Below, piece by piece: positions 35,952 to 45,252 of a stretch of DNA of 64,000 nt (position 1 is the first letter of the stretch; each line of letters starts with the position of its first letter). The notes beneath the pieces are model-generated. The model ran no database searches, had not been told where the DNA came from, and worked only from the letters and a program-made list of their open reading frames with translations. The stretch spans positions 1,364,001 to 1,428,000 of the forward strand of contig NZ_CP159808.1 of assembly GCF_047717795.1 (NCBI RefSeq), written 5' to 3'. The stretch comes from Marisalimonas sp016777705. GTDB taxonomy: Bacteria > Pseudomonadota > Alphaproteobacteria > Puniceispirillales > Marisalimonadaceae. The position numbers were made by a program, and so were the translations under genes.

Positions 35952-36084
35952 AAAAGTTACTCCAGATTGACTATTAAAGAATTAAGTATAGTTAGACATA
36001 GATAATTCTGACACTGTTATAATTTATATTTGTATGGTACTAATGATTTTCAACCTTTATAATAATTATTTCTAGGTAAAATTT

Positions 36085-37158
36085 ATGGAAAATAAAATAT
36101 TATACCAAATTAATTCAACTCTTAAGTCTATTGTTCTAAAAAATAAAACTATAAACTTGTTAGATAGCAACTTAGTAAATGGATTGAAATTTCATAAAAA
36201 TATAGTCAGCTTTACTCTTGAACTTCTTCCTGAACAACTAAAAGAAGCTCAAGAAATTAAGAAGATTATAGAAAAAAAGTTATTAAATATTAAAGATGTC
36301 CAAAAAGTTGAAATTATATTAACCGCTCATAATGCTAAGAAAGATAGTACTAGTAATTCACAAAATTCTCTTCTAAAGCCCGCCACTCACATAATTGCCG
36401 TAGCTAGCGGCAAAGGTGGTGTTGGAAAATCAACAACTGCAATCAACATTGCATTATCATTATCAAAGCTAAAATATAAGGTTGGTATTTTAGATGCTGA
36501 TATTTATGGCCCAAGTCTGCCAAAGTTAACAGGTATTAGTAATAAACCCAAAAGTAATGGAAAAAAAATTATTCCACATAATGCTTTTGGATTACAAGCT
36601 ATGTCAATTGGATATTTAGTTCCTGAGGATGCCGCAACAATATGGCGAGGACCAATGGTTATGAGCGCTATTGAACAATTGTTAAGAGACGTTGATTGGC
36701 AGGATTTAGAGATTTTAATAATTGATATGCCTCCAGGTACTGGAGATGCACAATTAACTTTATCACAAAGAGTTAAGCTTGCTGGAGCTATAATTGTGTC
36801 TACACCCCAAGATTTATCCTTAATAGACGCTAGAAAGGGACTTAACATGTTTAAAAAAGTTAATGTACCTATTTTAGGTATAATAGAAAACATGAGTTAT
36901 TTTGTATGCTCTAACTGTGAAAAAAAACATCCAATATTTGGGAATGGCGGCGCTAAAATTGAAGCTGAAAAACTAGGAGTTCCATTCCTTGACGAAATCC
37001 CCTTGGATATAAAATTAAGAACAACCTCTGACGAAGGAAAACCAATTGTTGAAGAAGATCCTGATCACATTATATCCCAAAAATACATGAATATAGGATC
37101 TCGTATAATTGAAACAATATTAAAAAACAAAAAAATTTCTCCCACAATAACTCAATAG
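36085..37158 (+). CDS. mrp: Mrp/NBP35-family iron-sulfur carrier ATPase
   Basis: A 357-residue protein. The N-terminal MIP18/DUF59 domain (about residues 5-85) is followed by a deviant Walker A, GKGGVGKS (109-116), the metal-binding pair in FVCSNCEKKHPIFGNGG (CxxC near 275) and a normal Mrp C-terminus. These proteins carry [4Fe-4S] clusters to apo-proteins in the cytoplasm. Fe-S enzymes in this window (the IlvD/Edd dehydratase, class I fumarase) are plausible clients. Its stop codon abuts the convergent folA stop with no spacer. Confidence 0.92.
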   Translation: MENKILYQINSTLKSIVLKNKTINLLDSNLVNGLKFHKNIVSFTLELLPEQLKEAQEIKKIIEKKLLNIKDVQKVEIILTAHNAKKDSTSNSQNSLLKPATHIIAVASGKGGVGKSTTAINIALSLSKLKYKVGILDADIYGPSLPKLTGISNKPKSNGKKIIPHNAFGLQAMSIGYLVPEDAATIWRGPMVMSAIEQLLRDVDWQDLEILIIDMPPGTGDAQLTLSQRVKLAGAIIVSTPQDLSLIDARKGLNMFKKVNVPILGIIENMSYFVCSNCEKKHPIFGNGGAKIEAEKLGVPFLDEIPLDIKLRTTSDEGKPIVEEDPDHIISQKYMNIGSRIIETILKNKKISPTITQ

Positions 37159-37710
37159 CTATAGTTTATTTATTCTTCTATATTGCCAATAACTAAACTC
37201 AGGATAGCTTTCATCTTTTTTGAAATGGTCTAATTTAATTTTATCCCATTTTCCTTCTTCAAGTATTGGAAATTTAGTCCCCACATTTGTATCAAATATT
37301 ACTTTTGTTATCTCAATAACATTACAATACTGAAGCCCTAATTTATAGATTTGAGCACCTCCAAATAGAAAAATTTTATCTTTTGTCTCTGAATTATTAA
37401 TTAATTTATTTTTTTCTATCCATTGATTACTTTTAGTTATTGCATCTTCAAATGAGTTTACAACAATTGCTCCTTCTGCTTTCCAAGACTTTGAATTAGT
37501 TAATACAATATTACCACGACCTGGAAGTGGTTTACCTATTGAATCCCAAGTTTTTCTTCCCATAATCAATGGGGTTCCAATCGTCAAAGACTTTAATCTT
37601 TTTAAGTCACCAGGTAAGTGCCAAAGTAACTTATTTCCATCCCCAATGATTCTATTTTGATTCATTGCAACTATTGCGATGAGGGGGAATTTCAAATTAT
37701 TATTATTCAT
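37159..37710 (-). CDS. folA: Dihydrofolate reductase
   Basis: A 183-residue DHFR. AIVAMNQNRIIGDGNKLLWHLPGDL, with the catalytic acid in LPGD, and PLIMGRKTWDSIGKPLPGRGNIVLT are standard signatures, and FLFGGAQIY is the NADPH-binding strand and turn. It regenerates tetrahydrofolate consumed by thymidylate synthase, whose gene is two bases upstream in the same operon (thyA-folA). Confidence 0.95.
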   Translation of the reverse strand: MNNNNLKFPLIAIVAMNQNRIIGDGNKLLWHLPGDLKRLKSLTIGTPLIMGRKTWDSIGKPLPGRGNIVLTNSKSWKAEGAIVVNSFEDAITKSNQWIEKNKLINNSETKDKIFLFGGAQIYKLGLQYCNVIEITKVIFDTNVGTKFPILEEGKWDKIKLDHFKKDESYPEFSYWQYRRINKL

Positions 37711-37712
37711 GT

Positions 37713-38510
37713 TTAAACTGCTATTGGAGCAGAAATACTTGGGTGTGGTTTGTAATCAGTAATTTCAAAATCTTCATATTTAAAATCATTTATGTTTTCA
37801 AACCTTTTTCTAAATTTAATATTAGGTAATTTTTTAGTATCTCTTAATAATTGAATATTAGCTTGCTCAATATGATTTTGATAAATATGCGCATCACCTA
37901 AGGTATGAATAAAATCACCTGGCGACAATCCACAAACATTAGCAATCATATGAGTAAGAATGGAATAAGAAGCAATGTTAAAGGGAACACCTAAAAATAT
38001 GTCTGCACTTCTTTGATACAACTGACAGGATAACTTATTATTAGAAACATAAAATTGAAACAAACAATGACATGGAGGAAGAGCCATTGAACCTACATCT
38101 GAAGGATTCCATGCTGAAACCACCATTCTTCTTGAATCTGGATTATTTTTGATTTGCATTATGACATCTTCAAGTTGATCTAATTTTCTTCCATCTGGAG
38201 ATTCCCATCTTCTCCATTGTTTTCCATATACTGGACCTAGATCGCCTTTTTCATCTGCCCACTCATTCCAAATTGAAACATTATGTTCTTTCAAATAAGA
38301 AATATTTGTATCACCTTTAATAAACCATAAAAGTTCATGAATAATTGACTTTAGATGAAGTTTTTTTGTTGTTAATAAAGGTAAACCATCATTTAGATTA
38401 AAACGCATCTGCCAACCAAAAATAGATTTAGTACCAGTCCCCGTCCTGTCACCCTTATGAGCACCTTTTTTTAGCACATGGTCTAGCAGATCTAAATATT
38501 GCTTCATCAA
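37713..38510 (-). CDS. thyA: Thymidylate synthase
   Basis: A 265-residue ThyA. The catalytic Cys147 is in LPPCHCLFQFYV, the phosphate-binding arginines in DRTGTGTKSIFG and DSRRMVVSAWNP, and the RSADIFLGVPFNIASY segment is invariant. It makes dTMP from dUMP with methylene-THF. It is the first gene of thyA-folA and is divergent from the tmRNA gene. The C-terminus ISAPIAV closes over the active site as in the family. Confidence 0.97.
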   Translation of the reverse strand: MMKQYLDLLDHVLKKGAHKGDRTGTGTKSIFGWQMRFNLNDGLPLLTTKKLHLKSIIHELLWFIKGDTNISYLKEHNVSIWNEWADEKGDLGPVYGKQWRRWESPDGRKLDQLEDVIMQIKNNPDSRRMVVSAWNPSDVGSMALPPCHCLFQFYVSNNKLSCQLYQRSADIFLGVPFNIASYSILTHMIANVCGLSPGDFIHTLGDAHIYQNHIEQANIQLLRDTKKLPNIKFRKRFENINDFKYEDFEITDYKPHPSISAPIAV

Positions 38511-38752
38511 AACCTCAACAATAAAAACTTATACTATGTGCTCTTTAATTAAAAAAATAAATAATGTATAGTAAAAAAGTCATTTTAATGACTATGGTGA
38601 TAAACATTTTTTAGAATAAGCTTAGCGGACCCGGGGGCGGTACCCGGCGCCTCCACCAATATGTTGAGGGGGCGAAATAGGATCGACGCATGTAGTAAAA
38701 ATTAAACTTTCACTCGGCATTGTACCACCGTTATCGGACAATTTAAGTAGTT

Positions 38753-38791
38753 GCAAATGACAACTATGCTCCGGTAGCTGCAGCAGCGTAA
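38753..38791 (+). other. tmRNA tag reading frame
   Basis: The resume codon GCA at 38753 opens a frame reading ANDNYAPVAAAA and then TAA. With the alanine carried by tmRNA the added tag would be A-ANDNYAPVAAAA. The AANDN start is the SspB-binding part and the Ala-rich end is the ClpX-type degron. It is preceded by the usual A/T-rich stretch. Confidence 0.9.
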
Positions 38792-38874
38792 GCAGCCAAA
38801 GCAACCGAAACTTAGTCCAATTCTTTAGCTAGTATTGGCGGGGTTCAAAATTACCTGGCAACAGAAAATTTGAG

Positions 38875-38900
38875 ATGGCGAGGAGTTTACTTCTCGCCAT
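38875..38900 (+). terminator. Hairpin at the end of the tmRNA gene
   Basis: ATGGCGAGGA and TTCTCGCCAT form a 10-base-pair stem with one G-U and a six-base loop (GTTTAC). It lies right after the coding half of tmRNA and before sspB. A short T-containing run (TCTTATATTTG) follows. It is either a terminator or a processing hairpin of the tmRNA precursor. Confidence 0.6.
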
Positions 38901-38978
38901 TCTTATATTTGTAAATTTATCTTGAAACTGTAGCTAGAAAAAATATACAATAATATATAAGTTTCTTAAGGATTTGTT

Positions 38979-39485
38979 TTGACAGATAATAATGATGATG
39001 GATTTAAATCTAAAGGCTTCGACTATGATACTTTAGTTGAGGAAGGTCTTAAAGATGTAGTTAAGAGAGTTTTAAAAATTACATCAGAAACAGGTTTGAT
39101 AGGAAATAGTCATTTCTTTATATCTTTTAATGGAGATGATCCTGATGTTATAGTCCCCAATGAATTAAAAAACACAGATAACTCTGAAATTAAAATAATA
39201 ATACAACATCAATTTTGGGATTTAAAATCAACTGACAATCATTTTGAAGTTACTCTATCATTCAATGGCAAGAAAAAAAATATCTCAGTCCCATTTAAGG
39301 CATTAATATCTTTTACTGACCCTTCAGTAGGATTTGGACTCCAATTTAAAATTGACAAACAATTAAAACTCTCAAATGGAGAAAATCAAACTGAACTTTC
39401 AGATATAGAAAAAACACCTAAATCATCAGATAATGTAAAATCTGGTGAAATAGTCTCACTTGATGCATTTAGAGATAAAAAATAA
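38979..39485 (+). CDS. sspB: SspB, ClpXP adaptor for ssrA-tagged proteins (alpha type)
   Basis: A 168-residue SspB. The folded domain (about residues 12-125) contains GNSHFFISFNGDDPDVIVP and VTLSFNGKKKNISVPFKALISFTDPSVGFGLQF. A flexible linker and a C-terminal SLDAFRDKK tail, the ClpX-binding module, follow. It captures tmRNA-tagged proteins and hands them to ClpXP. The start is a TTG at 38979: no ATG lies in frame nearby and AAGGA at 38968-38972 has proper spacing. It sits directly downstream of ssrA, so tag maker and tag reader are neighbours. Confidence 0.92.
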   Translation: MTDNNDDGFKSKGFDYDTLVEEGLKDVVKRVLKITSETGLIGNSHFFISFNGDDPDVIVPNELKNTDNSEIKIIIQHQFWDLKSTDNHFEVTLSFNGKKKNISVPFKALISFTDPSVGFGLQFKIDKQLKLSNGENQTELSDIEKTPKSSDNVKSGEIVSLDAFRDKK

Positions 39486-39512
39486 TATAATTTAAAAATT
39501 CAGGAGAGCGTT

Positions 39513-41123
39513 TTGAGCGATTTTTGCTATTCACCAATGTTTCCAGTTTCAAAAGATAAAACTGAGTATATTAAAATTTCAGATTCCTTTGTTAATACTA
39601 CTAAAGTAAATGATACAGAAATTTTAATGATCGACCCTAAAGCTCTTACCTTACTTTCTCAAAGAGCTTTTAAGGATGTTTCTCACCTATTAAGAAAATC
39701 TCATCTTCAACAACTTAGAAATATACTTGACGACAAGAATGCATCAAACAATGATCATTTTGTTGCATTAACTATGCTAAAGAATGCTAACATAGCTTCT
39801 TCTGGTGTACTACCTATGTGCCAAGATACTGGAACAGCTATTATAATAGGCTACAAGGGTGAAAAAGTTTTTACAAATTCAAACGACGAGGAATACTTGT
39901 CTTTAGGTGTTTATAAAACTTACCAAGAAAATAATCTAAGGTTCTCTCAATTAGCCCCTATTTCAATGTTTGAAGAAAAAAATACTGCTAACAATTTACC
40001 TGCTGAAATTAGTTTATTTGCTAATCAAGGATTGGAATATAAATTTGCATTCGTTCAGAAAGGTGGAGGCTCAGCTAACAAAAGTTTTTTATTTCAAGCT
40101 ACTCCATCTATTTTAAATCCAAATGATTTAAAAAAATTTCTATATGAAAAAATTATATCTCTTGGAACAGCTGCGTGCCCACCATATCATTTGTCAATTG
40201 TAATTGGAGGAACTTCGGCAGAAGCAAATCTAAAAACAGTTAAACTGGGCTCAATGCGCTACTTAGATGCTCTTCCTGAGAAAGGTAATGTTAACACAGG
40301 ACACGCTTATAGAGATCTTGAGTGGGAAAAAATAGTTTTAGATTTAACAAGAGAAATGGGAATTGGTGCACAATTTGGTGGTAAATATTTCTGTCATGAT
40401 GTTAGAGTTATAAGATTACCACGGCATGGAGCATCATTGCCGATAGGAATTGGTGTATCTTGTTCAGCAGATAGACAGGTTTTAGGCAAAATAAATAGAG
40501 ATGGTATCTTCCTTGAAAAATTGGAAACTAACCCCAGTCAATTTCTACCAGATATAAATTTCAATGATGTTTCAGAAGATATAATTAATATTGATTTAAA
40601 TCAACCTATGAAGAATATATTAGAGCAATTAGACAAATATGAAGTTAAAACACGTGTGTCTCTAACAGGACCCTTGATAGTTGCAAGAGATATAGCACAT
40701 GCAAAGTTGCTTGAAAGATTAAATAAAAAAGGCTCTTTACCAGATTATATTAAGAACCACCCAGTTTATTATGCAGGTCCTGCAAAAACTCCTGAGGGAA
40801 TGGCATCGGGATCATTTGGGCCTACCACTGCAGGTAGAATGGACGCATATGTTGATAAGTTCCAAGAAAATAATGGATCTATGATAATGTTAGCAAAGGG
40901 AAATAGATCTAAACAAGTGACAGACGCATGTAAAAAACATGGTGGATTTTATCTAGGCACAATAGGCGGAACTGCGGCAAAGGTTGCACTTGATTGTATT
41001 AAAAAAATAGAGGTTTTAGAATTTTCAGAGTTGGGAATGGAAGCAGTATGGAAAATAGAAGTAGAGAATTTCCCTGCATTTATTGTCATAGATAACAAAG
41101 GAAATGATTTTTTTAAAAACTAA
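39513..41123 (+). CDS. fumA: Fumarate hydratase class I (iron-sulfur)
   Basis: A 536-residue single-chain class I fumarase. The alpha part (about residues 50-330) includes LPMCQDTGTAIIIG with a cluster cysteine, GGGSANKSFLFQATP, GTAACPPYHLSIVIGG and CSADRQ. The beta part (about 360-530) includes SLTGPLIVARDIAHAKL, YAGPAKTPEGMASGSFGPTTAGRMD and MLAKGNRS. It hydrates fumarate to malate using a [4Fe-4S] cluster. A TTG start at 39513 is supported by AGGAG at 39502-39506. This oxygen-sensitive type may also act on tartrate-like acids in relatives, but fumarate is the default reading. Confidence 0.92.
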   Translation: MSDFCYSPMFPVSKDKTEYIKISDSFVNTTKVNDTEILMIDPKALTLLSQRAFKDVSHLLRKSHLQQLRNILDDKNASNNDHFVALTMLKNANIASSGVLPMCQDTGTAIIIGYKGEKVFTNSNDEEYLSLGVYKTYQENNLRFSQLAPISMFEEKNTANNLPAEISLFANQGLEYKFAFVQKGGGSANKSFLFQATPSILNPNDLKKFLYEKIISLGTAACPPYHLSIVIGGTSAEANLKTVKLGSMRYLDALPEKGNVNTGHAYRDLEWEKIVLDLTREMGIGAQFGGKYFCHDVRVIRLPRHGASLPIGIGVSCSADRQVLGKINRDGIFLEKLETNPSQFLPDINFNDVSEDIINIDLNQPMKNILEQLDKYEVKTRVSLTGPLIVARDIAHAKLLERLNKKGSLPDYIKNHPVYYAGPAKTPEGMASGSFGPTTAGRMDAYVDKFQENNGSMIMLAKGNRSKQVTDACKKHGGFYLGTIGGTAAKVALDCIKKIEVLEFSELGMEAVWKIEVENFPAFIVIDNKGNDFFKN

Positions 41124-41145
41124 CTTAATTGCTTAAATACAAACT

Positions 41146-42330
41146 TTAATTTGTCATCTTTTTCATTATTGAATAAAGATCAGACTTTCCTTCAAATCCT
41201 ATACCGTTAATTTCTGGAAGAGTTATATAACTATTACTGACTTTAACTTCATCCGGAAATCCTCCATAAGGTTGGAAAAGGTCAGGGTAACTTTCATTAC
41301 CCCCAAGCCCTAACCCGGCTGCAATTGCCAATGACATTTGATGACCCCCATGAGGTATACATCTAGAAAGATCCCAATCATTCTCTTTAAGCATGTCAAT
41401 TATATTTAGGTATTCAACTAATCCATAACTTAGGGCACAATCAAATTGTAACCAGTCTTTATCTTTTCTCATACCTGCATATCTTATGAGGTTTCTAGCA
41501 TCCTGCAGAGAAAATAAATTCTCTCCTGTTGCAATAGATCCTGAGTAGTGATCACCTAACGCTTTGTGAAGTTCAAAATCCAAGGGGTCTCCTGGTTCTT
41601 CGTACCAGAAAAGGTTATAATTTGACAATTTTTTTGCATAATCAATTGCGGTTTTAAGATCAAATCTTCCGTTGGCATCAACAGCCAATCTATCATTAGG
41701 ACCTAGAATTTTTAATACAGCCTCTATTCTTTTACAATCCTCTGAAAGAGATGCACCACCAATTTTTTTCTTAACAACAGAATAGCCTAAATCTAAATAT
41801 TTTTTAATCTCGTCAGTTAAACCAACTATACCTTGCTCAGGCCAATAATATCCACCAGCAGCATAAACAAAAACGTCTCTATTAGGATTTCCATTACCAT
41901 ATTTTTCTGAAAGTACTTGGTATAAAGGTTTTTCTTCAATTTTGGAAACAAGATCCCAAATAGCCATATCAATAGTACCAACAGCTACGGATCTTTCTCC
42001 ATGACCACCTGGTTTTTCATTTTTCATCATAATGTCCCACATTTTTTGGGGATCAAAATTAGTCTTATCTTCATTTAACATTGTTTCCGTTTTAGCTTCT
42101 AATAGTCTAGGCCTAAACCTTTCTCTTATAAGATGACCTTGACCATATCTACCATTAGAATTAAAACCATAACCTATAATAGGTTTTCCATTTTTAATAA
42201 TGTCAGATACCACGGCAACTAAGCTAATTGTCATTTTAGAAAAATCTATATAAGCATTCTTAATGTTTGAACTAATAGATTTAGTTTCTTCGATAATTTT
42301 AGTTATTTTCATATTAGCAGTCTCAAACAA
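41146..42330 (-). CDS. tarD: D-tartrate dehydratase type enolase-superfamily enzyme
   Basis: A 394-residue enolase-superfamily protein (start possibly Met7). The N-terminal capping domain has SSNIKNAYIDFSKMTISLVAVVSD and GYGFNSNGRYGQG. The barrel carries the KKKIGG lysine motif, metal ligands in AVDANGRFD, WYEEPGDPLDF and ATGENLFSL, and His in CIPHGGHQMSLAIAAGLGLGG. This combination and length match the Bradyrhizobium D-tartrate dehydratase as I know it. It would dehydrate D-tartrate to oxaloacetate. It stands alone, convergent to fumA, with no transporter nearby. The family is certain and the substrate probable. Confidence 0.82.
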   Translation of the reverse strand: MFETANMKITKIIEETKSISSNIKNAYIDFSKMTISLVAVVSDIIKNGKPIIGYGFNSNGRYGQGHLIRERFRPRLLEAKTETMLNEDKTNFDPQKMWDIMMKNEKPGGHGERSVAVGTIDMAIWDLVSKIEEKPLYQVLSEKYGNGNPNRDVFVYAAGGYYWPEQGIVGLTDEIKKYLDLGYSVVKKKIGGASLSEDCKRIEAVLKILGPNDRLAVDANGRFDLKTAIDYAKKLSNYNLFWYEEPGDPLDFELHKALGDHYSGSIATGENLFSLQDARNLIRYAGMRKDKDWLQFDCALSYGLVEYLNIIDMLKENDWDLSRCIPHGGHQMSLAIAAGLGLGGNESYPDLFQPYGGFPDEVKVSNSYITLPEINGIGFEGKSDLYSIMKKMTN

Positions 42331-42393
42331 GTTAAATAAATATAATAATTTATTATTTAAATAGAAATCTTTATTTACTGTAGAGTATGAATA

Positions 42394-42519
42394 TTAACCT
42401 TGGCGGGCTTTAAACCTAGGATTTTTTTTGTTAATTACGTAAAGACGGCCTCTACGTTTAACTATCTGACAATTTCTGTCTCTAACTTTTAATGTTTTTA
42501 AAGAGCTTACTACTTTCAT
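42394..42519 (-). CDS. rpmJ: Ribosomal protein L36, zinc-free variant
   Basis: A 41-residue protein beginning MKVVSSLKTLKVRDRNCQ and ending NKKNPRFKARQG. This is the longer L36 form common in alphaproteobacteria, in which the C-C-C-H zinc set is lost; only one Cys (Cys17) remains. The typical VRDRN-x-x-x-V-x-RRGR-x-YVINK core is intact. It is a component of the large ribosomal subunit. It stands alone between the tartrate dehydratase and msrA genes; because of its size it is easily overlooked. The surrounding gap of about 270 bases holds nothing else that I can recognise. Confidence 0.93.
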   Translation of the reverse strand: MKVVSSLKTLKVRDRNCQIVKRRGRLYVINKKNPRFKARQG

Positions 42520-42604
42520 GATTGCCAACCAAATAATTTAAATTTTTTATATTTATTATATTATCGTCTAATGTTGGTCAAGTTGTATTAACGAGAAATA
42601 AAAG

Positions 42605-43234
42605 TTAATTAAACTTTACCCCACAACCACCCAAACCACAGTAACCATTTGGATTTTTATAAAGATACTGTTGATGATAAATTTCTGCAAAATAAAAATC
42701 AATATTACTTTTTATCTCTGTAGTTATTTCTCCTAAACCTTGGGAATTAAGTTTATTTTGAAAGGTTTGCAATGTTTCTTTAATTTTTTTTAAATCTTGA
42801 TTACAATTAATAAATATAGCCGATCTATATTGAGTGCCAATATCATTTCCCTGCCTCATTCCTTGAGTTGGATTATGTCCTTCCCAAAAAAGAATTAATA
42901 TCTTTAATAGTTCAATTTTCTGAGGATCATACACTAACCTTACCACTTCTGTATGACCTGTTAATCCACTGCATACTTCTTCATATGTTGGGTTTTTAGT
43001 ATGTCCTCCTGAATAGCCTACAGAAGTATGATAAATCCCATTGAGGTTCCAAAATATTTTTTCAGCTCCCCAAAAGCATCCCATACCTAAAATTATACTT
43101 TTATAACCTTCAGGGATTAAATTAATATCACGTCCGTTTATTTCGTGGATCAATACTTCATTTAAAGGGTTATCCCTTCCAACTAAAGCATCGTATTTAT
43201 CTATAATTCTGTCCTTATATCTAGATAAAAACAT
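42605..43234 (-). CDS. msrA: Peptide methionine sulfoxide reductase A
   Basis: A 209-residue MsrA. The nucleophile Cys53 is in GMGCFWGAE, and SVGYSGGHTKNPTYEEVCSGLTGHTEVVRLVYDP and GNDIGTQYRSAIF are family signatures. The resolving cysteines are in the C-terminal GYCGLGGCGV. An N-terminal extension of about 45 residues is like that of the E. coli enzyme. It reduces the S-epimer of methionine sulfoxide with thioredoxin as donor. It is divergent from speA. Confidence 0.95.
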   Translation of the reverse strand: MFLSRYKDRIIDKYDALVGRDNPLNEVLIHEINGRDINLIPEGYKSIILGMGCFWGAEKIFWNLNGIYHTSVGYSGGHTKNPTYEEVCSGLTGHTEVVRLVYDPQKIELLKILILFWEGHNPTQGMRQGNDIGTQYRSAIFINCNQDLKKIKETLQTFQNKLNSQGLGEITTEIKSNIDFYFAEIYHQQYLYKNPNGYCGLGGCGVKFN

Positions 43235-43342
43235 CTAAAACCCCTTTTTAAGAAAAACAATTTAACTATAATAAAACCATAACTTGACCTAATCTTAATG
43301 GCAATATAATCAAATTATTATATTTTTAAAGGCTCAATCACA

Positions 43343-45223
43343 ATGAACAAAGAAGATATATATGGAATAAATAAATGGGGCAATGATATCTTAGAAATTA
43401 TGGATAATGGAAATATAGGTCTTAAAAACCCTTTTTATCCTGAAAACTCTCCAAGCGACCTTATTGAAATAATTAAGAGCCTTAATGAAAGAGGTATTAG
43501 TTGTCCAGTGCTTCTGAGGGTTACAGACTATTTAGCATTTAGAATACAACAGATTAATAATTCATTTTTGAATGCCATTAAAGAAATAGGTTTTAAAGGT
43601 AATTATAAAGGTGTCTTTCCAGTTAAAGTTAATCAACAAGCACAGGTCATTGATAGAATAGTTGAATTTGGAAAGAAATATGATTTTGGACTTGAAGTAG
43701 GGTCTAAACCTGAGTTGTTGATAGCATTAGCTCATGATTTATCTAGTGAATCTGCAATTATTTGTAATGGGATTAAAGATAGAGAGTTTATTCATCTAGC
43801 CATATTATCACAAAAAATAGGCTTTAAAACTATTTTAGTGCTAGAAAGTCCAAGAGAACTTGAACTTATTATAAAAATTTCAAAAGAGTTGAATATTAGG
43901 CCACTACTTGGAATAAGGATAAAATTAACTAATAAGGTAAGCGGTAACTGGTCACAATCTAGTGGAGACAGAAGTGCGTTTGGTCTTTCAGTAGAACAAG
44001 TTATGGATGTAATAAAAAAATTGAGAGCGCATAACTACTTAGATTGTTTGATTTTGCAACATTCACACCTTGGCAGTCAAATTCCAGATATTATTGAGAT
44101 AAGAAAAGCAACTCAAGAGGCTTGTAGATTTTTTTCAGAAATTACTAACCAAGGTGCTCCATTAAAGTATTTAGACCTTGGTGGTGGGTTAGGTGTAGAT
44201 TATACAGGTGAACAAAAGTCTGCTTTGAACTCTATAAATTATTCTCTAGATGAATATTGTACAAACATTGTGGAGACCGTAAAATACGAACTTGACCAAT
44301 CAAACATATCACACCCCACTATAGTAACTGAATCTGGAAGGGCTTGTATAGCTTCAAGCTCAATGCTTATCTTTAATATTTTAGAAACTACAAATTTTGA
44401 TAGTCGTGAAATTCAAACTAAAAATAAAAATGATCATCCACTACTAAAAAACATGATACAAATTCTTGAATATCTAGACTTAGATAGAGCACAAGAGTGT
44501 TTAAATGATTTAAATTATTACAGAGATGAAATAAGAGTTCTTTTTAGAAGCGGTCAAATTGATTTACCAAACATGGCTAAAACTGAAGAAACATATCTAA
44601 ATATTATTAATAAAATTAAAAAAGTTTTAGTGTCATCAACTGAAATAACTGAAGAACTTCAAACTTCATTGGATAATATGGCTGATATTTATCATGGTAA
44701 TTTTTCTTTATTTCAAAGTTTACCGGATGTTTGGGCAATTGATCAACTTCACCCTATTGCCCCAATACAAAAATTAGACAAAGATCCAAACAGAAGAGCC
44801 GTCCTTAACGATATCACTTGTGACAGTGATGGTATTATAAATAAATTTGTTTTAAGAGACGGTATTTCAAATACTTTACCTGTTCACAAAATTGAAAACG
44901 ATGAGGATTATTTTTTAGGAGTTTTTTATATAGGCGCCTATCAAGAAACTTTAGGTGATCTTCATAATTTGTTTGGCGACACCAATGTTGTAACAATTAA
45001 GTTGAAAGAAAATGGTGGATATCAATTATTACACGAACAAGAGGGTGATACCATCTCAGAAGTTCTTTCATATGTTGAGTATGAACCAAAAGATATTATT
45101 AATAGATTTAAAAGTATAGTAGAAGATGCTGTTAGAAGTAGAGATTTATCATTATCAGAGAGAAAAGAGTTAACGCAATCTTTCAAGGAATCTATATCTG
45201 GTTACACTTATTTTGAAAAATAA
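43343..45223 (+). CDS. speA: Biosynthetic arginine decarboxylase
   Basis: A 626-residue PLP enzyme of the SpeA group (fold III). The PLP lysine is in GVFPVKVNQQAQVI, and QHSHLGSQIPD, LDLGGGLGVDYTG and VTESGRACIASS are typical. The C-terminal strand domain with ITCDSDGIINKF and FYIGAYQETLGDLHNLFGDTN follows. It decarboxylates arginine to agmatine. It opens a run of four polyamine genes (speA, carboxynorspermidine dehydrogenase, nspC, agmatinase) separated by 9-29 bases, evidently one operon. Confidence 0.95.
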   Translation: MNKEDIYGINKWGNDILEIMDNGNIGLKNPFYPENSPSDLIEIIKSLNERGISCPVLLRVTDYLAFRIQQINNSFLNAIKEIGFKGNYKGVFPVKVNQQAQVIDRIVEFGKKYDFGLEVGSKPELLIALAHDLSSESAIICNGIKDREFIHLAILSQKIGFKTILVLESPRELELIIKISKELNIRPLLGIRIKLTNKVSGNWSQSSGDRSAFGLSVEQVMDVIKKLRAHNYLDCLILQHSHLGSQIPDIIEIRKATQEACRFFSEITNQGAPLKYLDLGGGLGVDYTGEQKSALNSINYSLDEYCTNIVETVKYELDQSNISHPTIVTESGRACIASSSMLIFNILETTNFDSREIQTKNKNDHPLLKNMIQILEYLDLDRAQECLNDLNYYRDEIRVLFRSGQIDLPNMAKTEETYLNIINKIKKVLVSSTEITEELQTSLDNMADIYHGNFSLFQSLPDVWAIDQLHPIAPIQKLDKDPNRRAVLNDITCDSDGIINKFVLRDGISNTLPVHKIENDEDYFLGVFYIGAYQETLGDLHNLFGDTNVVTIKLKENGGYQLLHEQEGDTISEVLSYVEYEPKDIINRFKSIVEDAVRSRDLSLSERKELTQSFKESISGYTYFEK

Positions 45224-45252
45224 TTATTTTTTAAGATTATAGGAGAATATGA

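Larger units (their letters stand above)
38600..38900 (+). ncRNA. ssrA: Circularly permuted two-piece tmRNA (alpha type)
   Basis: The acceptor half comes first. A T arm CCGGG (38631-38635), loop 38636-38642, CCCGG (38643-38647) is followed by CGCCTCC and the encoded ACCA ending at 38658. After a spacer of nine bases the coding half starts at 38668 with GGGGGCG, which pairs over seven bases with CGCCTCC and puts a G-U at the third pair, the alanyl-tRNA synthetase signal. GGATCGACGC then follows as in all tmRNAs. The tag frame lies at 38753-38791. This permuted, processed layout is that of alphaproteobacterial tmRNA. The outer ends are approximate. It is a clear G+C-rich island in the window, and sspB follows. 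Confidence 0.95.

Noticed and set aside
38622..38804. A 60-codon open frame on the minus strand across the tmRNA gene
   Set aside because: It is antisense to a well-supported structured RNA and has no family pattern or ribosome site.
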